NCBI GenBank assembly: GCA_030686995.1
Contig: CM060708.1
Coordinates: 188,476,749-188,540,748, forward strand
Length of the DNA: 64,000 bases
Reading direction: 5' to 3'
Source of the DNA: Artemisia argyi
Taxonomy: Eukaryota > Streptophyta > Magnoliopsida > Asterales > Asteraceae
The position numbers were made by a program, and so were the translations under genes. Below the pieces are notes generated by a model. The model was given only the letters and a program-made list of their open reading frames with translations, was not told where the DNA came from and ran no database searches. Shown here piece by piece: positions 1 to 9,766 of this stretch; within the stretch, counting starts at the first letter, position 1, and each line of letters begins with the position of its first letter.

Positions 1-63
1 CACTATACTCTAAGGCTTCGACTGCTTTATCCACACAATCCACAGCATCCTTGGAGTGGCATA
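1..63 (-). other. possible terminal piece of a host exon
   Basis: Read on the minus strand, a splice-acceptor-like TAATAATAG is followed by about 20 open codons (CHSKDAVDCVDKAVEALEYS) that run off the left edge. The composition is normal for coding sequence, but the stretch is too short to identify. If real, the MULE at 158-20941 would sit in the intron just upstream of this exon. No matching upstream exon was recognised beyond 20950. Confidence 0.2.
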
Positions 64-148
64 CTATTATTAATTCACTAAAAACAAGTCCTAAAATAAT
101 TGAAACTGTTATCTTCATTAGTTTCTAAAACACCATCATTTCCTATAA

Positions 149-157
149 TTCTTTAAA
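149..157. repeat. 9-bp target-site duplication, left copy (TTCTTTAAA)
   Basis: TTCTTTAAA lies directly outside the left TIR and is repeated perfectly at 20942-20950 outside the right TIR. A 9-bp duplication is the usual signature of Mutator-superfamily insertion. Confidence 0.9.
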
Positions 158-362
158 GACAAAATTTCACCATTAGTCCCTAAAGTTGTCGTGTTTCGCG
201 CATATCGTCCTTAAACTATTTTTTTGGCATTTTCGTCCCTGAACTCCTCATTTTTTGGCGTAGTTGGTCCCTAGAACCAACTTTTGGCTGACGGACGTTG
301 CTTTGCAACGTTAGTTGACCAGTCAACTGGGTTTTTCGTCATTTCACATTTTTCTAATGGCG
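158..362 (+). repeat. MULE left terminal inverted repeat
   Basis: This stretch matches the reverse complement of 20738-20941 with few differences. It contains a degenerate repeated phrase around GTCCCT (near 176, 210, 233, 268 and 370). It also holds two perfect palindromes: ACGTTGC/GCAACGT around TTT (about 296-312) and AGTTGAC/GTCAACT around CA (about 314-329), the latter a back-to-back pair of TTGAC cores. Confidence 0.9.
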
Positions 363-428
363 CATTTGGTCCCTTCCCCCCTTTTTTCCCGCCTATCTTC
401 TTGGTAAACGTTCAACAACTCGTCAGCC

Positions 429-439
429 TATTTATAACC
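429..439 (+). promoter_or_regulatory. TATA-like box for the MULE left-end gene
   Basis: TATTTATAACC lies just inside the left TIR, about 65-75 bp upstream of the ATG at 504. It is a plausible core promoter for the adjacent pseudogene, inferred from position only. Confidence 0.35.
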
Positions 440-503
440 TCGTTTGTATACCCTAGATGACACACCAACACAGAAATCCCTTTGAAAAGAAGCACACTTA
501 AAA

Positions 504-986
504 ATGGCAGCCCCAAATGCAAATGGATGTTTTCCAAGTGAAGCTGACGAATACGAGTTTGTCTTAAACAACGCCTTGTTGTGGGACGTTGTGTTCAATG
601 AATTCGGGTATGATATCGTATTGGAATTTGGTAATTACAAGTAGGTTAGCACCGTCATGAGGACACAGATACTGAGGTGGGTTCGTAGACAGGACTTTTA
701 CTAGGACGAGGTTTTGGGGTTAAATGAGGAAGAAGATATAAATGAGGAGGAGGAAGAGGAGGTGGGGGTGATCAAAATCAGGTGGTGCAGCAGCAGAATA
801 ATGTGGTGGAGCAGCAACATAATGGAGCAGCAGCCAAACATGTTGGAGGATAGGTTGAATTTGGCAAGCAGGATTACGGCTCTTGAAATATTCTTTCAAG
901 AATATAAAGAAAGGAAGGATAGAAGGGAAAGTGATGCAAGCAGGGCAGAGAGCTCTGGGTCGAACCGATTAGGGTCAAAGCTTTGA
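504..986 (+). pseudogene. MULE-borne coiled-coil protein, broken by two in-frame stops
   Basis: A single frame runs from ATG 504 (MAAPNANGCFPSEADEYEF...) to the stop at 986, interrupted by TAG at 642-644 and TAG at 702-704. The middle is extremely acidic (runs of Glu), followed by a Gln/Ser-poor low-complexity patch and a heptad-like segment (LEDRLNLASRITALEIFFQE) that should form a coiled coil. The length would be about 160 residues. I do not recognise the family. Position just inside the TIR, with a TATA-like box upstream and AATAAA-type sequence downstream, suggests a formerly expressed element gene. Its overall plan (short N-terminal domain, then coiled coil) resembles the AT-hook gene at the other end of the element. 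Confidence 0.5.
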
Positions 987-1088
987 ATGATTATGGTGTT
1001 TGTATGGTTTTAGTATGTTTGTAATCTGGTGTTTATCTGATGTATGGAATGGTGATGTATGGAATGGTTGCTACTTTATAACTCTATC

Positions 1089-1099
1089 AATAAATAAAT
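1089..1099 (+). terminator. polyadenylation-signal-like sequence
   Basis: AATAAATAAAT lies ~100 bp after the stop of the 504-986 frame, in an AT-rich 3'-UTR-like stretch. The rest of 1100-1400 is AT-rich with no recognised feature. Confidence 0.35.
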
Positions 1100-1399
1100 A
1101 TGAAGTTTAATTACTAGTCATTGTTTATGGTTGATTATGAATGTTTGATTGCCAACTCCATATCAAGGGCTGTTCAAGTCAACCACAAAAATTGTATCTG
1201 ATGTAAACCTTTATCATAAGGAAGCCATGATTTGCAGAATTTGTAAACTAGAAACATGAATAGCAGTAACCATTAAGTCATCAAACTAACCACCATAACT
1301 TAAGTCTACTACATTAGCACCATTCATAGTAAGTTAAGAAATATTTACAAGCATCATCAAAAGTGAACAAGTTTTTCAAAAGCATAAGTTGGACATGAT

Positions 1400-1812
1400 A
1401 CATCATCTTCATGTTGCCTTGCCTTTCCCTTTGCCCTTGCCTTTCCCTTTGGCTCTATCTGTTGCCTTTGCCTTTTGCCTTTGCCTTGCCTTTGCCTTTG
1501 CCTTTGCTGCTTTGACCATGATCCTGGTCACATTTACATTTCTTTGCTGGGATTGGCTCCTCATCAGGGACAGGCAGAGCCAGGACAGCAAGGTCAGCTG
1601 GGAGAGGCAGAGCAGGTAGAATAACTTGGAGAGGTACAACTTCTATTGGCGAATCAGAGCTTGTAGAATCGGCTATTGAAAACTCAAAGGTTGAACCAGA
1701 CTCAGTTTCTTGCTCTTCAATTAACCAGTCAAGCAATCCGGGTGGGATTGAGTAACCACTAAAACTTAAACTAGAACTGCCGGAAGATGAGCTAATTGGT
1801 GCCGGGTCACAT
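1400..1812 (-). pseudogene. Gly-Lys-rich MULE-borne gene fragment
   Basis: The minus strand is open from about 1805 (APISSSSGSSSLSFSGYSIPPG...) through LLDWLIEEQETESG and a Pro/Val/Leu-rich segment, then CKCDQDHGQ, and ends in a KGKGKAKAKGK tail near 1455. The tail is coded by a slippage-prone GGCAAA/GGCAAG repeat that remains open in more than one frame down to about 1409. No ATG is visible at the 5' side. Its 5' end may have been separated by retrotransposon A1, whose target site is at 1856-1860. In the pre-insertion element a minus-strand TATAAAA near 16917-16925 could have driven it. Function unknown. Confidence 0.4.
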
Positions 1813-1817
1813 TAATA

Positions 1818-1855
1818 TAATTGGTACTGTTAGTGTTCAAAGGTAGGCATCAAAC
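1818..1855. repeat. left fragment of the ~135-bp MULE tandem repeat
   Basis: GTTCAAAGGTAGGCATCAAAC here matches the unit ends near 8455 and 8585. A1 inserted inside the first unit and split it from the rest at 8335. Confidence 0.6.
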
Positions 1856-1860
1856 TACAT

Positions 1861-3205
1861 TGATGCGTGGGAATCGCAACAGGCTTTACCTCTCGAGGGA
1901 TCTCGAGAAGCTTACAACCCCCACCAGGCAGTGTACCTGATCGTTGTAGTATAGTATAGTGACAAGTACCGGGGGATTGATCGTTCAGCTTAGGAATAGT
2001 GTCGCTAGGATTAGAAAACCTAATTACTAGTTCTAAAGGTGAGGGATGATTATTTTTGTGTTTTTATATTTTTATGAAAGCAAGTAAAATCTCGGGTTTT
2101 GGAAGAGTGGGCGGAATTAGTTGCTATTCAACTAACCCAAAACTACGATGCAATCAAAATAAAATACTAAAAATGTAAATAAACTAATTATACTAAGGTT
2201 GTGAGCAGTAATTGGAGAAAATGTGTTACTTAGACTTCACTACTCCCTAGATATCTTTTACACGTTAATTACTTGTTATAATTGTATGGATGACGGATTG
2301 TATTCCTTAATACCATTCATGGGGTGGCATACATAACTCCCCAATTCTATGAGCTCTTATCTCCTCCTACACCATGACCCAGCACAACTATAGGGATTGT
2401 AAACAGTGGCTCATGCATTAAATACAACCAATAAAGACCTAGTACGCCTCGGTTCATGTTTCTTAAGACGTTCAAGCATGTTACCATTTGGAGATCTGCC
2501 AGTTTTCTTAAGCCTAACATATAAAATCATTCATCCAAGACAAGAATAAACAAGTAATCAACACATAATCAACATCTAGGTTTCATTAGATCTAAGCAAA
2601 CACAAAAGAGATCTAGCCTAGCATAATGGAATTGAGACAAGAACAAGATATAGACAACCAACACATAGACATATTGATTGAATTAGAAGAACATTTATCT
2701 CAATTACAATGCAAGGTATCAAGGGTTTGGAACCCTTGAAAAACCTGTAAAAGTTGCACCAAATTCGTCTTTAGGGTTTCACCAAAACTTCTCTTTTCTA
2801 ATGTGAAAAACTAGAAAACTATATATAGGAAAATCGGGGTGACGACGTCAAAAGCAAGGGTGTGACGCCGTCATCTCGCCGCCAAATACTTCCTCGGACG
2901 GCCTTGATCTACTTCTGACGCCCTATGTGACGCCGTCATCAACTACGGTATTTTATTCTTGGGACTTTGACGCCGTCAAGAACAACTCTTGACGCATTCA
3001 TGTACTGTTCCAGCATGGAAAATTGAGACTTTGCCGTTTTCTTCACTTTTATGCTCAAAAAACGTCCAAAATGGCTTCTTTTCCAGAATTCACTCTCCAA
3101 GTACCTAAAATCACAAAAGGAACGATTTAGGGCAATATTTGATCAAATAAAGTCGGATTCGGGCTTAAATGACCCCCTAAAAACGGATCATTTTTCGCCT
3201 CATCA
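1861..3205 (-). repeat. A1 LTR (3' LTR relative to coding)
   Basis: Starts TGATGCGTGGGAATCG and ends TTCGCCTCATCA. On the minus strand it contains TGACGCCGTCA-type words near 2840-3000 beside a TATATATA box at ~2820. The tRNA-Asp-like segment lies at 1941-1968. Confidence 0.9.
1941..1968 (+). other. tRNA-Asp 5'-half-like segment in the A1 left LTR
   Basis: TCGTTGTAGTATAGT, then ATAGT, then GACAAGTA. From memory, plant tRNA-Asp(GTC) begins GTCGTTGTAGTATAGTGG followed by TAAGTA. The match is 15 consecutive bases, a 5-bp insertion that repeats ATAGT, then a near-match through AAGTA. It is sense for the tRNA and antisense to the retrotransposon RNA. It is not a full tRNA gene. Confidence 0.65.
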
Positions 3206-5582
3206 TATACCCTTACACTTGAGATTTGCTTGTCCTCAAGCAAATGCGCTTTTATTCTACTCAAAAGACAAGTTAGGGGTCATTTAACACTAATATAAAA
3301 GTAATTACAACAAATAATCGTTCCACTAAAGACCAATAGACAAGCACGGAGGTCATACACAAGCACTTCACAAATAGTGTTTAGATACTCACATCTCTCG
3401 GGTGTAATAAAGTAATATAACATTATGGAAATGGAAGATATCTCTCACTACCTGTCATAGCAAAATAGATTACCATAGGCTTGGGAAAGGATCAAACCTC
3501 CACCACATGGCGTAAGCACCTAGGATAAACTATCAAAGAGGTCTTTTAAAGGGTTGTAACGTTAGGTATAGGGATATGAATTACACGGTTTTGTTGGATA
3601 AAGGAAGTTTTACTGGTGGCGAGTTAACAATCTTAGTTAATAACATGAACAATATGGCGTTGCTAAGCCAAGACTAGACTCGACTTAAGCTAACAAATGA
3701 AAAATAACTAAAAATATAAAATGAACATAGAATGAAACGGGATGGTAGTCCGTATGTTTTTTTTCACTTTTTTTTATTTTTTATTTATTTTTTTTTTTGC
3801 ATACACTCTTACCCTACCATCCAAAATAATACATCACAGGGGATGTGAGTTCCCCTTACACTTGAATCTTTACATACTTTACAAAAAACTAAACTAATGA
3901 CTCGAATTAAGAAAATCAAAACACTTGGAGCACTTTTAAGATTAACGTACATATGGGGGTAATAATATTATGTTCATCCCCATTACTCCATAAAATAAGT
4001 ACTTTACCCATGAGTCCCAATCGTCCCAAAACAATATGTACAAGGATATGACTCGACTTAGCAACCATGTAATCAATTAGAAAGTTAACTTAGGGTTTAA
4101 CAAATAACAATAATGCACTAAAAATGAGCGCATACACGGAAGGCTAAGGCGATTTGGGTGTACATTTAAGTGGGGTGTAACAAATTCTTCCTTTAAGTAA
4201 AATGCTTAAAGTTAGAAATGAAAAGATAGGCTCGGAGGGGTGTACTAGGGGTATCGTGTACTAAAAATGAGTACAACGCTAAGGGTGTGGGAAAAATTAG
4301 TTGACTTAACTAGCCAAGTAATATGACTTAAAATGGTCAAGTAATTATGATACGGGTTTAACACAAGGGTGATCCTAATGCCTCTTATCATGTAGTAAAT
4401 CCTACCACACGAATGTAGTCTCACTAGCGGTCTCGGGATGCATCACTAACGCAAGTTCTAGAATCTAAATGCTACCGGTACACTCATAAGCACTAATAAT
4501 GAATGCTTTTCCTATCAAATCTAAAGGCGAACCTCACATATTTGGGTGAATTTTTTTTCTGAATATACGGTTATGTGCTAGTCATACAACCTCCTATCCA
4601 TGAGACGCTTGCTATGGCTAAAGTTTCACTCCTAAATGTTGTAAAAAATTTTAAATTTGGCGCTAAAATTACACTAACAAGTATTTCTCATAGTTTTATT
4701 ACACATCTACTATCAAACAAAACAAACTCAAGCGAAAGTGCATATGTAAGGTATCATCTTTTTACCCTCCCCTTACACTTAAGATGAACATTGTCCCCAA
4801 TGTTCAAGTAAAGAATGTAAAAGTGAAAAAGTAAAGAGAATGAAATCAAATACTCCCCTGATTCGCTCGGTATGGATTATAGGTTGGCCAGGTTAAATCT
4901 TCCTTCAAGAAAACGAGCAATCAAAGCTTCCCTTCCAGAATATAAATCATCTCCTTGTCGAACATAACCTGTAAATCCTGACAACAATAGACAAGACAAC
5001 CTCGCGTAAAATCGGCGGCATCCTATATAAGTACTAAGTCCTAGAAAACAAGATAAGATATAATGCTTGTGGAATGAAGTTTGCAGATTTCCCGGAGATT
5101 ATAAAACTTAATAATTCACAAAAACTATAAGACTCCGTTAGAAAAACAAAACCGGTAAAATTTCCAGATTTTAACTCCTGACGCCGTCAAGAGTAAAACT
5201 CTGACGCCGTCAGAATGGACCTGCAGAAATTCTTATGTTAAGTTTCCGAAAAATTTCTGGAAAAACTTGGTCCTACTTCCTGGAAAATCCTGCAAAACTT
5301 CATTATGACTCAATACAAGCATTTGACTCTAACAAATACGAATACACATGTCCATTTAATATTGTGGAGAATCATGATCGGTTTGTTTCTTGAAAACATA
5401 TTTGGGGTTTCCCCTTACACTTATCTTTTGCAAAAATACTTTTAGGTTGGAGTTAAGACTAGGCCAAACAACATAGTAAAGTATTTCCACATTTTAGTTT
5501 AGAAACATGATCTACCAACAATAAAAATACAACATGCATACGGAAGCAAATAATAATCAAATAAATAAAATCACACAAAACA
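3206..5582 (-). other. A1 conserved 3' non-coding region
   Basis: No coding sequence is supported over 2.4 kb, yet the stretch aligns almost throughout with 10195-12600 in A2 and, inverted, with ~57620-59958 in A4. On the minus strand it holds a hairpin at 4786-4805 (GAACATTG/CAATGTTC around a GGGA loop) and one at 3224-3245 (ATTTGCTTG/CAAGCAAAT around AGGA). Each is followed by AAGTGTAAGGG. Further copies of AAGTGTAAGGGG lie near 3859 and 5412, and TGACGCCGTCA words near 5180 and 5202. The copy beside the LTR (3208-3220) is the likely polypurine tract. Confidence 0.6.
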
Positions 5583-5606
5583 TGGGTTGCCTCCCAAGAA
5601 GCGCTT
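5583..5606 (-). other. conserved post-ORF hairpin motif
   Basis: On the minus strand AAGCGCTT is followed by TTGGGAGGCAACCCA, whose TTGGG/CCCAA ends can pair. The same motif lies after the coding region in A2 (12601-12624) and A4 (57593-57616). From memory it is widespread in plant Athila/Tat elements; its role is unknown. Confidence 0.6.
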
Positions 5607-5639
5607 GTTTTTGTTCGAGTCACGAGCCTGACTCTACCC

Positions 5640-6830
5640 TTATTTCACGGATAAAGGTGAGGTTTTCCCTACACTTAGGATTAAGTACGGGTGATAGTAG
5701 CGATACACACCATCTCGGCGGAAGTATGCCACGTGAGGAAAGAGTGGTGGATGAATTATATGCTCAAAGGGCTGTGCTCCTATCATCATAACCTTACAAA
5801 ATTCAATCGGGCTAATGGCTGGATTAAGATTCTCTCCTAGAAAGGGATCATTTTCTATCAACTTCGAGAGACTACTAGTTGGGGATCCATCTTGACCTAA
5901 TAAACCCGGTTTAAACCCATAATGTGTTTTGTGATCAATCATGAATGGGTGATGTAAGCATGTAAGGTTATGTTCCACTCATATATTGGCTTTCTCTCTA
6001 CAAGGCTTAGAGTCCACTACCTTTATCCTAAGACTACCCGGACTACATGGGTTGATGGGTGGGTCGGCTCCTCTTTTGTCTCCTAGATGTATATCTAAGG
6101 ATGGAAAGTTGTGTGAAGATTGAGGTCCCGGTTCATCAACACTAGGTAATTCCCTAGAACTAAGAGTAAGGTTATCACTACAAGTATTCAAACCTATATC
6201 CTCTAGTGGTGTTTGGTACAAAGGTTTTACCTCTGTTGGAGTTCCTATAGTCTCTTCTACTTCTTCCGGGTAAGTCACGGGCGGTGTATGTGCCTCAAAT
6301 GATGGTAGGACTTGTGGGGTACTTTGTGGGCTTGGATTATCCACCTCATCCTCCATTGTACCTAGATTACCTATGTGTTTGTTTTGTACTATGGCTTTAG
6401 GTGACATCCACACAGGTATCCCTGAGTAATCATCCCCAGACAAACTTCCTGTTTGCTCCTTCAAACTTGTTTTTGATTGATTTGTGATGTTGTTTGTTGG
6501 GTTGTCTACTCTATAATAATATTGGGCACAGTCTTCTATGGTATCCCATGCTTCTTCAGCACTTAATTCCCTAGGGCCCCCATTGGCAAAATCATCAATG
6601 CACATTTGGTCACATCGGCTGACACGATAGTAAAAGGTTTGGGTTAGGGATGCTAAAGAGAAACTATGATGAGGGAATTTTCGAAGTAAAATTTTAAAAC
6701 GAGTCCATGCATCATATATGGGTTCATCTCGATATTGTTTGAAATTCGAGATGTCAATAGGGTAGAATGGCCTTTGTGGTTGGTGGTATGGTGGATTCGC
6801 GTACTTCATAATGGTGAACGGAAGAGTCAA
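5640..6830 (-). pseudogene. A1 gag-derived protein fused to an acidic/Pro-rich domain (one nonsense codon)
   Basis: The minus frame begins near ATG 6809 (MKYANPPYHQPQRPFYP...). It lacks the N-terminal half of the gag core but keeps the segment around YDAWTRFKILLRKFPHHSF and the ELSAEEAWDTIEDCAQYY block also seen in A2. Then comes a domain absent from A2: acidic and Pro-rich, with VLPSFEAHTPPVTYPEEVEE, LEDIGLNTCSDNLTLSSREL and HLGDKRGADPP. A TGA near 5979-5981 interrupts it. The A4 copy has GGA at the equivalent codon, so this is a point nonsense change. The frame then continues to 5640 (...HNLTCLHHPFMIDHKTHYG...FPHVAYFRRDGVYRY). A4 carries the same domain with a different set of breaks, so an intact parental form must have existed. 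Function unknown. Confidence 0.65.
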
Positions 6831-6964
6831 TGGAAATTACGAACAAACACACAAAGAAAAAAATAGACTAAAGAAAACCTAGAAAATAAAAATAAAATCT
6901 TACTAGAAAGGAATCTAGCAAGTAGACCTAATAAAAAGAGATCCTAACCTAGACAATAACTATT

Positions 6965-6982
6965 CCCCGGGCTGCGGCGCCA
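6965..6982 (-). other. A1 primer-binding site, tRNA-Asp-like
   Basis: Minus-strand TGGCGCCGCAGCCCGGGG lies six bases inside the right LTR. Athila/Tat elements typically use tRNA-Asp; the expected complement starts TGGCGCCG and continues with a GGGGA-rich segment. The match is strong at the first eight bases and has a few differences after that. Confidence 0.7.
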
Positions 6983-6988
6983 AAAACT

Positions 6989-8334
6989 TGATGCGTGGGA
7001 ATCGCAACAGGCTTTACCTCTCGAGGGATCTCGAGAAGCTTACAACCCCCACCAGGCAGTGTACCTGATCGTTGTAGTATAGTATAGTGACAAGTACCGG
7101 GGGATTGATCGTTCAGCTTAGGAATAGTGTCGCTAGGATTAGAAAACCTAATTACTAGTTCTAAAGGTGAGGGATGATTATTTTTGTGTTTTTATATTTT
7201 TATGAAAGCAAGTAAAATCTCGGGTTTTGGAAGAGTGGGCGGAATTAGTTGCTATTCAACTAACCCAAAACTACGATGCAATCAAAATAAAATACTAAAA
7301 ATGTAAATAAACTAATTATACTAAGGTTGTGAGCAGTAATTGGAGAAAATGTGTTTACTTAGACTTCACTACTCCCTAGATATCTTTTACACGTTAATTA
7401 CTTGTTATAAATGTATGGATGACGGATTGTATTCCTTAATACCATTCATGGGGTGGCATACATAACTCCCCAGTTCTATGAGCTCTTATCTCCTCCTACA
7501 CCATGACCCAGCACAACTATAGGGATTGTAAACAGTGGCTCATGCATTAAATACAATCAATAAAGACCTAGTACGCCTCGGTTCATGTTTCTTAAGACGT
7601 TCAAGCATGTTACCATTTGGAGATCTGCCAGTTTTCTTAAGCCTAACATATAAAATCATTCATCCAAGACAAGAATAAACAAGTAATCAACACATAATCA
7701 ACATCTAGGTTTCATTAGATCTAAGCAAACACAAAAGAGATCTAGCCTAGCATAATGGAATTGAGACAAGAACAAGATATAGACAACCAACACATAGACA
7801 TATTGATTGAATTAGAAGAACACTTATCTCAATTACAATGCAAGGTATCAAGGGTTTGGAACCCTTGAAAAACCTGTAAAAGTTGCACCAAATTCGTCTT
7901 TAGGGTTTCACCAAAACTTCTCTTTTCTAATGTGAAAAAGTAGAAAACTATATATAGGAAAATCGGGGTGACGGTGTCAAGAGCAAGGGTGTGACGCCGT
8001 CATCTCGCCGCCAAATACTTCCTCGGACGGCCTTGATCTACTTCTGACGCCCTATGTGACGCCGTCATCAACTACGGTATTTTATTCTTGGGACTTTGAC
8101 GCCGTCAAGAACAACTCTTGACGCCTTCATGTACTGTTCCAGCATGGAAAATTGAGACTTTGCCGTTTTCTTCACTTTTATGCTCAAAAAACGTCCAAAA
8201 TGGCTTCTTTTCCAGAATTCACTCTCCAAGTACCTAAAATCACAAAAGGAACGATTTAGGGCAATATTTGATCAAATAAAGTCGGATTCGGGCTTAAATG
8301 ACCCCCTAAAAACGGACCATTTTTCGCCTCATCA
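6989..8334 (-). repeat. A1 LTR (5' LTR relative to coding)
   Basis: TGATGCGTGG...CCTCATCA, nearly identical to 1861-3205. The tRNA-Asp-like segment lies at 7069-7096, in the U5 side close to the PBS. The TGACGCCGTCA cluster lies near 7968-8125 on the U3 side of the TATATATA box at ~7950. Confidence 0.9.
7069..7096 (+). other. tRNA-Asp 5'-half-like segment in the A1 right LTR
   Basis: Same 28-bp sequence as 1941-1968, about 90 bp from the PBS on the RNA. Confidence 0.65.
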
Positions 8335-8660
8335 TACATTGTGGTCTTTCTAATCTTAGTAAACACATACAGGCAAACAAATGAAGGCGAGGAGTGAAAA
8401 GTTTGATCAAATGATAAAATAAGCTCATTATGGTCTTTATAATCTTAGTCTTCAAATGTAGGCATCAAACTACATTATGGTCTTTCTAATCTTAGTAAAC
8501 ACATACAAGCAAACAAATGAAGGCGAGGAGTGAAAAGTTTGATCAAATGATAAAATAAGCTCATTATGGTCTTTCTAATCTTAATGTTCAAATGTTGACA
8601 TCGTACTACATTATGGTCTTTCTAATCTTAGTAAACACATACAAGTAAACAAAACCCCCA
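8335..8660. repeat. ~135-bp tandem repeat of the MULE interior
   Basis: ATGGTCTTTCTAATCTTAG followed by TAAACACATACA recurs at about 8342, 8479 and 8613. The spacing is ~137 and ~134 bp, and the third copy is partial. The unit also carries GAAGGCGAGGAGTG and TTGATCAAATGATAAAATAAG. The remainder to 8783 is AT-rich with no gene and may be intronic sequence of the 1400-1812 unit. Confidence 0.75.
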
Positions 8661-8863
8661 AATGTTGTCACTTAAAACAAGGTCAAATATGTTAAACATG
8701 ATAAACAACAATTAAATGGTGCAAAAGATGTATCAAATGATAAATAACAATTTCTAGTTTAAATACCTGGACGGCTAGGGGAGTGATGCGTGGGAATCGC
8801 ACCTTGCTTTACCTCTCAAGGGATCTCGAGAAGCTTACAACCCCCACCAGGCAGTGTACCTGA

Positions 8864-8891
8864 TCGTTGTAGTATAGTATAGTGACAAGTA
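8864..8891 (+). other. tRNA-Asp 5'-half-like segment in the A2 left LTR
   Basis: Identical to the A1 copies over 28 bp although the surrounding LTR sequences differ, which hints at retention. Confidence 0.65.
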
Positions 8892-9766
8892 CTGGGGGAT
8901 TGATCGTTCAGCTTAGGAATAGTGTCGCTAGGATTAGAAAACCTAATTAATAGTTCTAAAGGTGATAGATGATTATTTTTGTATTTTTATATTTTTATAA
9001 AAGCAAGTAAAATCTCGGGTTTTGGAAGAGTGGGCGGAATTAGTTGCTATTCAACTAACCCAAAACTAAGATGCAATCAAAATAAAATACTAAAAAATGA
9101 AAATAAACTAATTATACTAAGGTTGTGAGCAGTAATTGGAGAAATTGTGTTTACTTAGACTTCACTACTCCCTAGATATCTTTTACACGTTAATTACTTG
9201 TTACACTTGTATGGATGACGGATTGTATTCCTTAATACCATTCGTGGGGTGGCATACATAACTCCCCAACTCTATGAGCTCTTATCTCCTCCTACACCAT
9301 GACCCAGCACAACTATAGGGATTGTAAACAGTGGCTCATGCATTAAATACAACCAATAAAGACCTAGTACGCCTCGGTTCATGTTTCTTAAGACGTTCAA
9401 GCATGTTACCATTTGGAGATCTGCCAGTTTTCTTAAGCCTAACATATAATATCATTCATCCAAAACAAGAATAGACAAGTAATCAACACATAATCAACAT
9501 CTAGGTTTCATTAGATCTAAGCAAACACAAAAGAGATCTAGCCTAGCATAGTAGAATTGAGACAAGAACAAGATATAAACAACCAACACATAGACATATT
9601 GATTGAATTGGAAGAACACTTATCTCAATTACAATGCAAGGTCTCAAGGGTTTGGAACCCTTGAAAAACCTGTAAAAGATACACCAAATTCGTCTTTAGG
9701 GTTTCACCAAAACTTCTCTCTTTTTTTAATGAAAAAACTAGAAAACTATATATAGGAAAAGTAGGC

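Larger units (their letters stand above)
1861..8334 (-). mobile_element. A1: non-autonomous Tat/Athila-type LTR retrotransposon (family A)
   Basis: Two ~1.35-kb LTRs (TG...CA) flank an internal region read on the minus strand, with a perfect TACAT TSD at 1856-1860 and 8335-8339. The tRNA-Asp-like PBS sits inside the right LTR. The internal region codes only a shortened gag-derived protein (5640-6830) followed by ~2.4 kb of conserved non-coding DNA. No protease, RT, RNase H or integrase is present. By eye the LTRs differ at roughly a dozen sites, so the insertion is fairly recent. Confidence 0.9.

Noticed and set aside
1389..1619. Plus-strand Leu/Phe/Ala-rich frame resembling a membrane protein
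   Set aside because: Antisense reading of the GGCAAA repeat that encodes the Gly-Lys tail.
1941..1968. Functional tRNA gene in the LTR
   Set aside because: Only a 5'-half-like stretch is present. It has an internal duplication, no anticodon arm and no convincing B box, so it is listed as tRNA-like, not a tRNA.
4575..4787. ~70-codon frame repeated at 11592 and 58401
   Set aside because: Shared because the family-A non-coding region is shared. It lies antisense to the element RNA and has no coding signature.
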